This document shows, piece after piece, positions 1-5,996 of a DNA stretch of 6,340 nucleotides. Origin of the DNA: Cocleimonas sp. (GTDB taxonomy: Bacteria; Pseudomonadota; Gammaproteobacteria; Thiotrichales; Thiotrichaceae). Positions within the stretch are counted from its first letter, which is position 1. Every line of letters begins with the position of its first letter. The notes under the pieces were generated by a model. That model was not told where the DNA came from. It did not search any database and saw only the letters and a program-made list of their open reading frames with translations. The stretch covers positions 1 to 6,340 of the forward strand of contig JAGLBQ010000254.1 in NCBI GenBank assembly GCA_023146675.1, in the 5' to 3' direction. A program made the translations under genes and the position numbers.

Positions 1-367
1 ATGGGTGCTGGGTGATAAGAATAAAGTTATGTATTCGGTCAATAGATTGAGTGGACAAATTTAGTTTTTGTAATTGTTCGCTCGCATAGACAGCACTATC
101 AAACTCATTCGTTTTACTGCTCGGATCATAAATGACATCATGAAACCAAAGTGCAAGCTCCACTTCAAAAGCATTCTCCAGCTTATTAGACACATTATCT
201 AGATGCGTTAAGCACACTTTAATATGCTCAAACGTATGATAGGCTCGGTGTGATTCTGCATAGAACAATCTTAAATGATCATATAAAAACTGCTTAATCT
301 CATAGTCAACTGACTGATTTTCTAATAAGGAAAACCAGCGTTTCTGGTAAATATCATTGCTGCACAT
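1..367 (-). CDS. HD-superfamily metal-dependent phosphohydrolase, N-terminal part (partial at window edge)
   Basis: The reading frame is open from an ATG at 367 down to base 1 and gives 122 residues without a stop; the C-terminus lies outside the window. The protein resembles the predicted HD-domain phosphohydrolases of the COG4339 type, usually about 200 residues long. The visible signature is YHTFEHI (residues 43-49), then LALWFHDVIYD (71-81) with the HD pair H76-D77, then NE at 87-88 and ITQH at 118-121. H48, H76 and D77 are the expected metal ligands; the final Asp ligand should lie beyond the edge. By family knowledge these are soluble cytoplasmic enzymes that hydrolyse phosphate esters, but the substrate is unknown. 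An AGAG ribosome binding site (376-379 on the plus strand) sits 8 bases before the start. The gene is divergent from the small lipoprotein gene at 478. Confidence 0.85.
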   Translation of the reverse strand, partial: MCSNDIYQKRWFSLLENQSVDYEIKQFLYDHLRLFYAESHRAYHTFEHIKVCLTHLDNVSNKLENAFEVELALWFHDVIYDPSSKTNEFDSAVYASEQLQKLNLSTQSIDRIHNFILITQHP

Positions 368-453
368 AATGTTTTCTCTAAAAATGAAAAGAGGAACTAG
401 TGATAGTAAAAAATGTCTTATGCAACGAGTCATGCAATCTAAGACTCTAACTA

Positions 454-459
454 TATAAT
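454..459 (+). promoter_or_regulatory. Candidate -10 box for the glycine-zipper lipoprotein gene
   Basis: A perfect TATAAT lies 18 bases before the start codon at 478. No good -35 box is found 16-18 bases upstream. If it is used, transcription would start near 466 and the leader would be only about 12 bases, just keeping the AGGGA of the ribosome binding site (466-470). The direct repeat ATGCAA (420-425 and 432-437) lies just upstream and could be a regulator site, but this is only a guess. Confidence 0.35.
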
Positions 460-477
460 TATAAAAGGGATGGAAAA

Positions 478-702
478 ATGAAAATACAATTAATGCTAGC
501 AAGCATTGTTTTATCAACAGCAACATTTGCACTAAGCGGTTGTAACTCAGGCGCAGCAAAAGGAGCAGCAGTAGGCGCCGTTGCAGGAGCGGTTGCGGGT
601 AGGTCAACAGGAGATCATGGTGATCAACGCACTAAAGAGGGCGCATTAATTGGCGCAGCTGCAGGCGCAATTATTGGTAACGAAAGAGATAAGCGCAGAT
701 AG
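478..702 (+). CDS. Small glycine-zipper lipoprotein
   Basis: This is a 74-residue secreted lipoprotein. Residues 1-21 are a signal peptide (charged start, hydrophobic core) ending in the lipobox L19-S20-G21-C22, so C22 should be the lipidated N-terminus. The +2 residue is Asn rather than Asp, so an outer-membrane location is likely. The mature part is two glycine zippers: Gly at 25, 29, 33, 37, 41 and 45, and Gly at 55, 59, 63 and 67, separated by a charged linker (residues 46-54). This matches the glycine-zipper 2TM / Rickettsia 17-kDa-antigen style, in which two hairpin helices pack through small residues; function is mostly unknown, with envelope stability or stress roles suggested for relatives. 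The C-terminus is basic (RDKRR). The ribosome binding site is AAAAGGGA (463-470). The gene stands alone between a divergent neighbour and its own terminator. Confidence 0.85.
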   Translation: MKIQLMLASIVLSTATFALSGCNSGAAKGAAVGAVAGAVAGRSTGDHGDQRTKEGALIGAAAGAIIGNERDKRR

Positions 703-725
703 ATTATTGTAGACTTTACACGCTT

Positions 726-754
726 AAAAAAGCCCACACCTTGTGGGCTTTTTT
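726..754 (+). terminator. Rho-independent terminator of the glycine-zipper lipoprotein gene
   Basis: A perfect 7-bp stem GCCCACA (732-738) / TGTGGGC (742-748) with a CCT loop is followed by six T (749-754). Six A (726-731) precede the stem, extending it by A-T pairs and making it potentially active in both directions. It lies 23 bases after the stop codon. Confidence 0.93.
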
Positions 755-999
755 GTAATCAGTCATCATTCTTAAATGCCCTACAGCACTGTACTACTAA
801 TCAAATCAATAAAATATAATCAATCCTTGGTATCAGAGTAAAAATTAGGGCTGATTTTTCAATCTACTCTTGTATTAAAAAAGCAACCAATATACAGGCA
901 CTTGAAAAGCGCAATATAGCAAGATAATTTTGCTGGATGCACTATCACTTACCCACCTACGAATTCTCAATAAATTAAAATAATGAAGGAAATATCACC
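755..999. other. Gene-free spacer upstream of the GYF-AIM24 gene
   Basis: This 245-base stretch holds no convincing gene. A short inverted repeat TACAG-CA-CTGTA is at 782-793. A weak promoter may be present at 902-928 (TTGAAA, 15-base spacer, GATAAT), and a small hairpin AGCAA/TTGCT (918-922 and 930-934) covers that -10 box, which could make it an operator. The ribosome binding site AAGGA (986-990) lies 9 bases before the ATG at 1000. The promoter and hairpin assignments are weak. Confidence 0.35.
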
Positions 1000-2031
1000 A
1001 TGAACAATAACTGGTTTTTAGACTACGATAATGGCAAGAAAATAGGACCTATTTCAGAGGATGAAGCACGCGAATATGTCAAAAAAAATAAAAATGGCTT
1101 TGCTTGGAAAGAAGGGTTTAGTGATTGGCAACCCATTGATTCTATTGGCGAGCTAACAGGTAATAAAAATCCATTCTTAAGCAGAAAAACAGCCCCTCCA
1201 TCACGCCTCACAGGCGGTAAGACCATGCGTGCGGATGAAATTGACTATAAGATTTTTGGTGAAGACATCCAATATGTTGAAATTGAACTCGACCCAAATG
1301 AAAGCGCTATTGCGGAGGCAGGTTCAATGATGTATAAAAATAGTCATATTATGATGGACACCGTCTTTGGTGATGGCTCAGGGTCAGAAGAGGACACGGG
1401 TGGTTTCTTTGGCAAGTTAGTTGGCGCAGGAAAGCGTCTTGTTACAGGCGAAAGTCTCTTTACAACCGTCTTCACCCATGCTGGCGTGGGTAAAGCTACC
1501 GTTGCCTTTGCAGCACCCTACCCTGGGCGAATTATTCCCGTTAATCTAGCTGACATGGGCGGCAAAATCATTTGTCAAAAAGACTGTTTTCTGTGTGCAG
1601 CTAAAGGCGTTGCTATTGGCATTCACTTCCAGAAAAAAATTCTTACGGGTTTATTTGGCGGTGAAGGTTTTATTATGCAGAAGCTTGAAGGTGATGGTTT
1701 AGCCTTTATTCACGCAGGCGGTATGCTAAAAGAAATCGAATTAAAGGCAGGCGAGACACTGCATCTGGATACAGGTTGTTTAGTTGCAATGGAACCGAGT
1801 GTACACTTTGACATCGAACAGGCAGGTGGAATTAAAACAAGCTTATTTGGTGGGGAAGGCTTCTTCTTTGCCAAGCTACAAGGCCCTGGTCGTATTTGGG
1901 TACAATCATTACCATTCTCTCGCTTGGCAGGTCGTATGTTATCTGCCGCACCTCAAGGTGGAGGAAAAGATGTCGGTGAAGGATCAGCACTGGGTATGCT
2001 GGGGGATATTGTGATGGGCGACAGGCGTTAA
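1000..2031 (+). CDS. GYF_2 domain - AIM24/TIGR00266 family fusion protein
   Basis: The 343-residue protein has two parts. Residues about 4-52 look like a GYF_2 (DUF4339) domain: W5, the GPIS turn at 16-19, and the tryptophans W36 and W43 in a WKEGFSDWQPI stretch. Such domains are thought to bind other proteins or act as membrane-linked adaptors. After a linker (53-78), residues about 82-310 match the AIM24 / TIGR00266 family, a beta-rich tryptophan-RNA-attenuator-like fold of unknown bacterial role; yeast AIM24 is mitochondrial. The fold's internal repeats are visible: LFGGEGF occurs at 218-224 and again at 282-288, and 152-172 is a weaker third copy. The tail (316-343) is Gly-rich. No signal peptide or membrane helix is seen, so it is probably cytoplasmic. 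A later start at M76 would give AIM24 alone, but the ATG at 1000 has a good AAGGA site and keeps the GYF domain in frame. Confidence 0.88.
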   Translation: MNNNWFLDYDNGKKIGPISEDEAREYVKKNKNGFAWKEGFSDWQPIDSIGELTGNKNPFLSRKTAPPSRLTGGKTMRADEIDYKIFGEDIQYVEIELDPNESAIAEAGSMMYKNSHIMMDTVFGDGSGSEEDTGGFFGKLVGAGKRLVTGESLFTTVFTHAGVGKATVAFAAPYPGRIIPVNLADMGGKIICQKDCFLCAAKGVAIGIHFQKKILTGLFGGEGFIMQKLEGDGLAFIHAGGMLKEIELKAGETLHLDTGCLVAMEPSVHFDIEQAGGIKTSLFGGEGFFFAKLQGPGRIWVQSLPFSRLAGRMLSAAPQGGGKDVGEGSALGMLGDIVMGDRR

Positions 2032-2052
2032 TATCTTTATTATATTTGGAGG

Positions 2053-2097
2053 AAAAAGCTGAAGCTTTTATTCATAAGAGATGAAGCTTTAGTTTTT
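2053..2097. terminator. Likely bidirectional terminator between the GYF-AIM24 gene and hupE
   Basis: The outer arms AAAAAGCTGAAGC (2053-2065) and GCTTTAGTTTTT (2086-2097) pair with one bulged G and one G-U pair. An inner arm TTCAT (2071-2075) / ATGAA (2081-2085) closes over an AAGAG loop, leaving TTTTA (2066-2070) as a bulge. The T run serves the plus-strand gene and the A run serves the convergent minus-strand gene. The stem is AT-rich, so strength is uncertain. Confidence 0.6.
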
Positions 2098-2147
2098 CAC
2101 TCAAATTAAGGGTATCTTTTTTCGTATTCTGCATCTTTGTGAGATTA

Positions 2148-2741
2148 TTACAAAACACCCAATAAAAAAGCGAACCCGATTAGAGCAATGACAACACCCC
2201 CTGCTCTAACGGCTATAGCCCCCCATGACCAGCGAGTCAATTCACCAAATAAGATACCCGCTAGATGCAATAATCCTGTCCCTATCACAAAGCCAAGACT
2301 ATAGACTAAAGGGTTAGCGGCATTTGGCAATTCTGTTCCATGCGCATGACCATGAAAGATAGCAAATGCTCCAACTAAAATAGCAGCAATCCATAACGGT
2401 GGTCGTATTGCGAAAGCAACAGCAAGACCTAGTACCACACCTGATAGCGCAATACCTGTTTCAATATAAGGAATATTTACACCAGCAACGCCTAATGCAC
2501 CACCAAAAGCCATTACTAATGGAAATATAAGGGGTAAAATCCAAATTGCAGGACGCCCTAAAAATGCACCCCATAAACCTACCGCTACCATCGCAACAAC
2601 ATGATCCAAACCTGTTATGGGATGAAAAAAACCACTGAGAAAACCACCTGTTATGCTTGCTGCGTCAGCATGAGCAAAAGCAACTGAGATTGTGCTTAGC
2701 AATAGTAATACGGCAAGACCCAGTGTCCTCAATATCTTCAT
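2148..2741 (-). CDS. hupE: HupE/UreJ-family membrane protein (putative nickel/metal permease)
   Basis: This is a polytopic inner-membrane protein of the HupE/UreJ family, members of which sit with NiFe-hydrogenase or urease genes and are believed to import nickel. Starting at 2741 it has 197 residues. Residues 1-23 are a signal peptide ending in VAFA, so the mature chain would begin with His24, a family trait. Family motifs follow: HPITGLDHVVAM (40-51, with H40, D46 and H47) in the first membrane helix, and FHGHAHGTE (129-137) with three His and a Glu suited to metal binding; H159 lies in a later helix. About six hydrophobic segments are seen. An upstream ATG at 2753 exists, but GGAG lies exactly 6 bases before the 2741 ATG, while the 2753 start has only a distant weak site, so 2741 is preferred. 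No hydrogenase or urease gene is nearby, so the metal is inferred and cobalt is possible. Confidence 0.88.
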   Translation of the reverse strand: MKILRTLGLAVLLLLSTISVAFAHADAASITGGFLSGFFHPITGLDHVVAMVAVGLWGAFLGRPAIWILPLIFPLVMAFGGALGVAGVNIPYIETGIALSGVVLGLAVAFAIRPPLWIAAILVGAFAIFHGHAHGTELPNAANPLVYSLGFVIGTGLLHLAGILFGELTRWSWGAIAVRAGGVVIALIGFAFLLGVL

Positions 2742-2785
2742 ACTATTCTCCATTTTGTATTATTTTCTTCATTCGATTTTTAAAA

Positions 2786-2813
2786 TTGTCAAACTACTGG
2801 ATTAAACTATTAA
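2786..2813 (+). promoter_or_regulatory. Candidate promoter for the acetyltransferase-like gene
   Basis: TTGTCA (2786-2791) and TATTAA (2808-2813) are separated by 16 bases and would start transcription near 2820, leaving a leader of about 45 bases. On the opposite strand the same TTGTCAA reads as TTGACA (2792-2787), a perfect -35 for hupE, but no good -10 follows at the right spacing. The two promoters may share this spot. Confidence 0.35.
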
Positions 2814-2851
2814 ATGCAACTATCAGTGTAGCCCAAACAATCTAAAAATCT

Positions 2852-2857
2852 TATAAT
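2852..2857 (+). promoter_or_regulatory. TATAAT abutting a start codon: possible leaderless start
   Basis: A perfect TATAAT lies 7 bases before the ATG at 2865. Transcription from it would begin at or beside the A of the ATG, giving a leaderless message. The bases between (ACCAACA) contain no ribosome binding site, which fits. The -35 region 16-18 bases upstream is poor, and an alternative promoter lies at 2786-2813. Confidence 0.35.
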
Positions 2858-2864
2858 ACCAACA

Positions 2865-3770
2865 ATGTATAAAGAAGAATTACGAATAATCAAACGGCTT
2901 GATAATGGTAGCTTATATGCTGACCTTTTACTCATAGAAGAAATGTTTCGTTATCCCGATATGAGACAGGGTCACTTACGAATTACTTATGATAATAAAG
3001 GCAAGGTTTGTGGTTATTTACCAGTAGCTTATTATTACCACTCTACTAATGGCGATGATATCTTAAGCTATATCGCATCAATGCCTAACTCTCCACCTGT
3101 TAGTCCTACCTATACGCCAGGTGCTGAAAACATCCTAAAAAATATAGCACAATCCTATTTTGATTGTGATGTAATTGCAGATTTTCCATTTACCCAGCAA
3201 CACACTACCGCAAGCTTATACGCTATGCCATTAAAGCAATACTGGCAGTTTCTCTCAGCATCTCGAAAAAAAGATTTACGAAGAAAGTTAAAGAAAACAG
3301 AATGCTTAACTATTCAGACTGGTAATTTAGAGGATATACGCAGTGCATGGCAGTGGATGCAGCTAATATGGGATCAGCGTAATGGGCGCTTTGGTAGTAT
3401 CCCTTATCATCAATATCTTGAAACCACACTTTCATGGTTGAAGGTACTAGAAAAGTCACAACGAGTTGAATTAAAAATAGATAAATATATGCTAAATGGT
3501 CAAATGGTTGGCGTTAACTGCTGCGCTATCCATCGCTATAATAATCAATATCACTGTGATGATTATTTAACATGGTATAACCAAGAGAAAGCATCTGGTT
3601 TAGGTATTTCTAGCACTATCAATAACTTTACTAATCCTAAATTAGCGGGGTATCGCTATAATCTCAGCAACCCTGGTTTATATGGAAATACACAAGCAGG
3701 ACATCAATATAAATGGGATATTATTCCTGAGCCGCTGAGGCTTACGCAGTCAGTGATTGATATTTCATAG
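2865..3770 (+). CDS. FemAB/CelD-like acetyltransferase (GNAT fold, Acetyltransf_6 type)
   Basis: The 301-residue protein looks like the BioF2/FemAB-like acyltransferases (PF13480 style), cytoplasmic enzymes that transfer an acyl or aminoacyl group, often onto envelope or polysaccharide precursors; the substrate here cannot be told. The supporting features are a basic helix SRKKDLRRKLKK (133-144) of the type LSxKxRxNLRRKLR that opens the second GNAT domain, a central beta region with GQMVGVNCCAI (212-222) resembling the conserved 'admits/uses own gene product' strand, and the C-terminal YNLSNPGLYGNTQAGHQYKWDI (265-286) like the family's closing G...YKxxW/F block. No signal peptide or membrane helix is seen. 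The start is uncertain because no ribosome binding site precedes 2865; M27 has a GAAGAA nearby but would cut the first domain. It is transcribed alone, divergent from hupE. Confidence 0.7.
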   Translation: MYKEELRIIKRLDNGSLYADLLLIEEMFRYPDMRQGHLRITYDNKGKVCGYLPVAYYYHSTNGDDILSYIASMPNSPPVSPTYTPGAENILKNIAQSYFDCDVIADFPFTQQHTTASLYAMPLKQYWQFLSASRKKDLRRKLKKTECLTIQTGNLEDIRSAWQWMQLIWDQRNGRFGSIPYHQYLETTLSWLKVLEKSQRVELKIDKYMLNGQMVGVNCCAIHRYNNQYHCDDYLTWYNQEKASGLGISSTINNFTNPKLAGYRYNLSNPGLYGNTQAGHQYKWDIIPEPLRLTQSVIDIS

Positions 3771-3866
3771 TTATCCTGTAGCCCTTGAAGCACAAAACAG
3801 AGAACTTGATGCCCCTGTGTTCCGCTCACCTCAATACAAAACACATTAAATTAAGTAGTTTATATA
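3771..3866. other. Spacer between convergent genes, no clear terminator
   Basis: This 96-base gap separates the ends of the acetyltransferase-like gene and the basic lipoprotein gene. Only an AT-rich imperfect inverted repeat (TAGT/ACTA with TTAA flanks, about 3851-3874, overlapping the lipoprotein stop) is seen. No GC stem with a T run is found. Confidence 0.4.
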
Positions 3867-5324
3867 CTAAATTAACCCTAATGCACGCAAAGTTTCACGT
3901 GTAAGTCGTCCTGTTTTAAGCCCATGTTGTCGCTGGAATGCAGTTAGCGCAGAAACTGTTCCAGGACCTAATTTCCCATCAATACCACCTGTATTAAACC
4001 CTCTTTTTGTTAAAGCGGTTTGTATGCGTAAAATAGCATTTTGCTTTGTTAAACGAACCTTTGGCTTATTAACTTTACTCGCTTTTTTAACAACACGGGC
4101 AGGTGCGGGCTTACTCACTCGTATTGCTTTTTTAACAACTCGGACAGGTGCAGGCTTACTCACTCGTATTGCTTTTTTAGCAACTCGGGCAGGTGCAGGT
4201 TTGGCTTTCATCACCCTTTTGATTGCACGCGCCTCCTTTTTTGATGGCATATAAATCTTTTTAACCGCTGAAGGTCTATATCGATTAACTCGTGCTTTTT
4301 GAGGAGCGATAGCCTTTCTATAGCTGGCTTTCCTAATGACAGATTTATTATGTGCTCTGACTCGCTTTGGAGAAGCCATTTTTCTGCTATACGTTGCCTT
4401 TCTGTAATGATTTTTCTTTACATAGTTTGCCTTATGAGGACGTGCTTTAGCTCGTATAGTGCTACGCTTCTGAGAATACTTCTTTACGTAAGTCTTAGCT
4501 TTGCGGTGTTTAACTTGATACTGTTTCTTCTTATAATTGTGTTTTTTATGGTTTTTGGAAACATTAATTTTACAAACCACCTGTTTCCAAACATATCTAG
4601 CAGATGCTGTTTTTACACGATAGCGCTTATTTACATAACGTGCTGGTGTACGTATCGTTTTGTACTGGGAAGGCGAAATAAGTTTTTTATTCTTAACCGT
4701 TTTATAAATAGCTGCATGTGGTATTTTTAACGTCCTTGCTGCTCGTACAAGAACTTTTCGTTTAATATTTTTATAAACCGCAGGAATCTTTACTCGACAA
4801 AGAATTTCCCCTGTCGCATGATCAATTCTGGTAATTAAGCCCTTGCCTTTCTTCCATGCAAGGTAGCTAGGTTTAACCATCACCCGCTTATTCACCGTCT
4901 TATACACCGCAGGAATAACGCGTTGTGTATAGCTTATGGGCTTAACTAATACCTTCTTATTAGTCCAGCGATATTGAGGTCCTCGTGCAAGCACACGCTT
5001 AGCAGTGGCTTTTTTTACCAATACTTTTTTCGTTAGTGTTTTATACGTTGCTGGCTTTTTAACTTTTGCATAACATTGACCTGATTTTGCAGGTGGCATA
5101 CCAATATTCTTCTTTATTGGCTTTGAGACCACTTTTTTCTTACTTTTACCAGCATAGCTTTTTTTAATCGCTTCTTTTTTCTGTTTTACATACCCAGTAA
5201 CTACTTGAGAGCTTCCATGAATGCTATCATCCGTATACTGTGGTTTTATTTGTTGCTGGCTACAACCAGTTAATATTCCTGCTAAGAGAATACTTGAAAC
5301 GGAAAGCTTGATAGGGGAATTCAT
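3867..5324 (-). CDS. Polycationic repeat lipoprotein with C-terminal peptidoglycan-binding domain
   Basis: The 485-residue protein starts with a lipoprotein signal (lipobox L18-T19-G20-C21; +2 Ser suggests the outer membrane). Residues about 84-251 carry a run of PAxYKT-VxKKVLVK repeats (PATYKT 91, PAVYKT 138, PAVYKN 181, AAIYKT 204, PSQYKT 218, PARYVN 227) with cysteines C84, C176 and C251 and an acidic break RIDHATGEI (166-174). Residues about 252-374 are Lys/Arg/His/Tyr-rich: about 36% of 251-380 is Lys or Arg, with only one acidic residue (E364). Residues 375-419 are three 15-residue repeats (KPAPxRVxKKAxxVx). Residues about 424-485 form a PG_binding_1 domain (QTALTKRGFNTGGIDGKLG...TVSALTAFQRQHGL). 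It probably tethers the outer membrane to the cell wall and uses its cationic arm to bind anionic polymers; this role is inference. AGGAAA lies before the ATG; the promoter is near 5372-5400. It resembles cell-wall repeat proteins of gammaproteobacteria. Confidence 0.82.
   Translation of the reverse strand: MNSPIKLSVSSILLAGILTGCSQQQIKPQYTDDSIHGSSQVVTGYVKQKKEAIKKSYAGKSKKKVVSKPIKKNIGMPPAKSGQCYAKVKKPATYKTLTKKVLVKKATAKRVLARGPQYRWTNKKVLVKPISYTQRVIPAVYKTVNKRVMVKPSYLAWKKGKGLITRIDHATGEILCRVKIPAVYKNIKRKVLVRAARTLKIPHAAIYKTVKNKKLISPSQYKTIRTPARYVNKRYRVKTASARYVWKQVVCKINVSKNHKKHNYKKKQYQVKHRKAKTYVKKYSQKRSTIRAKARPHKANYVKKNHYRKATYSRKMASPKRVRAHNKSVIRKASYRKAIAPQKARVNRYRPSAVKKIYMPSKKEARAIKRVMKAKPAPARVAKKAIRVSKPAPVRVVKKAIRVSKPAPARVVKKASKVNKPKVRLTKQNAILRIQTALTKRGFNTGGIDGKLGPGTVSALTAFQRQHGLKTGRLTRETLRALGLI
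4068..4202 (-). repeat. 45-bp tandem repeat, three copies, in the basic lipoprotein gene
   Basis: Three head-to-tail 45-base units occupy 4158-4202, 4113-4157 and 4068-4112 and encode residues 375-419. They translate to KPAPARVAKKAIRVS, KPAPVRVVKKAIRVS and KPAPARVVKKASKVN. Identity at DNA level is high (stretches such as ACTCGTATTGCTTTTTTA recur), so copy number could vary. The reading frame is kept because the unit is a multiple of three. Confidence 0.95.
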
Positions 5325-5371
5325 AGCTCATTTCCTATTTGATTTTGCATGAAGTAACAAATATATGAAGA

Positions 5372-5400
5372 ATTATATCTTGCGAATAATCGAACAAGCT
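5372..5400 (-). promoter_or_regulatory. Candidate promoter of the basic lipoprotein gene
   Basis: On the minus strand TATAAT (plus 5377-5372) has AGCTTG (plus 5400-5395) 17 bases upstream; the -35 is weak. It would start transcription near 5365, giving a leader of about 40 bases. The ribosome binding site AGGA then lies 8 bases before the ATG at 5324. Confidence 0.4.
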
Positions 5401-5422
5401 AAAAATTTTCTTCCTGATTACG

Positions 5423-5452
5423 TTTACATTCAGTCTAGGTTCATGCTAATAA
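5423..5452 (+). promoter_or_regulatory. Candidate promoter of the rhodanese gene
   Basis: TTTACA (5423-5428) and an extended TGC-TAATAA (5444-5452) are separated by 18 bases. Transcription would start near 5459, giving an 87-base leader to the ATG at 5546 but only about 9 bases to the upstream ATG at 5468. This favours 5546 as the real start. Confidence 0.45.
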
Positions 5453-5545
5453 AAAAGAAGGGAAACAATGCTAAACGGTCTTATTTACCGTATAGGAGAA
5501 TTTTATATAGACAATGTTAAACTTAATACTTTAGAGGAAAATCTC

Positions 5546-5940
5546 ATGTTATCAGCTGTATCCAGAATACCAGCAGGCTCATCAGAGAAAGCAAAAAAAC
5601 ATTTTTCCGCATTACTTGCACACGAAACAGACTGCTGGGATGTGAATCATGCGGTCAGCAATAACAGAAAAGACTTTGTATTTTTGGATGTGCGCAGAGA
5701 GGAGTCTTATCAAAAAGGACATTTGCTTGGGCAATTAATTTACCCAACTGGAAGGTAAAAGCTGAGAATGTAAGCGAATACCCAACAGATACACTATTTG
5801 TTGTTTATTGTGCCGACCCCCATTGTAATGGTGTAGATAAAGCAGCTTTGTTTCTATCTAACATGGGCAGACCTGTGAAAAAAATGATAGGTGGAGTTAC
5901 AGGTTGGCTAGATGAGGGGTTTAAACTTGTGACCTTATAA
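5546..5940 (+). pseudogene. Rhodanese-domain sulfurtransferase, broken by a single-base frameshift
   Basis: Two frames together make one rhodanese. Frame one from 5546 encodes MLSAVSRIPAGSS... through FVFLDVRREESYQKGHLLG (residues 44-62), then ends at a stop at 5756-5758. The second frame, starting at GCA (5731-5733), continues exactly with AINLPNWKVKAENV... and ends at 5938-5940, giving 131 residues in total. It contains the active-site loop CADPHCNG with catalytic Cys89 and the motif MIGGVTGWLDEGF. Rhodaneses move sulfur from a donor such as thiosulfate to an acceptor through that cysteine. The joint is CTT-GGG-CAA, where CTT-GGG-GCA is expected, so one G is missing from a G run; this is a real mutation or a sequencing error. 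The start 5546 has GAGGAAA 5 bases before it. An in-frame ATG at 5468, also with AAGG, would add 26 residues absent in typical relatives. Confidence 0.85.
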
Positions 5941-5996
5941 ACATCTGCAACCTAATCATTAATTCATTTTTGTACTATCTATTAGATCAATTGAGA

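Noticed and set aside
782..793. TACAG-CA-CTGTA as a LexA (SOS) box
   Set aside because: The arms are in the wrong order for the gammaproteobacterial CTG-N10-CAG box, so it is at most an unassigned short palindrome.
1023..1226. Minus-strand 67-residue frame inside the GYF-AIM24 gene
   Set aside because: It lies wholly antisense to a well-supported gene, has no ribosome binding site of note and no recognisable motif.
1784..2014. Plus-strand 76-residue frame overlapping the AIM24 domain
   Set aside because: It is an alternative frame of the conserved LFGGEGF repeat region and has no family likeness.
2657..2845. Plus-strand 62-residue frame over the hupE start
   Set aside because: It is antisense to the hupE signal peptide and its promoter region.
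4068..4202. CRISPR-like array
   Set aside because: The units are contiguous with no spacers and encode protein in frame, so this is a coding tandem repeat.
4024..4730. Two plus-strand frames (4024-4254 and 4299-4730) antisense to the basic lipoprotein gene
   Set aside because: Their Leu/Phe/Thr/Ala-rich sequence is just the complement of Lys/Arg-rich codons, and the 4024 frame's repeats mirror the 45-bp units.
5720..5735. Programmed -1 ribosomal frameshift in the rhodanese
   Set aside because: No slippery heptamer fits at TTGCTTGGGCA, and rhodaneses do not use recoding; a G-run deletion explains it better.
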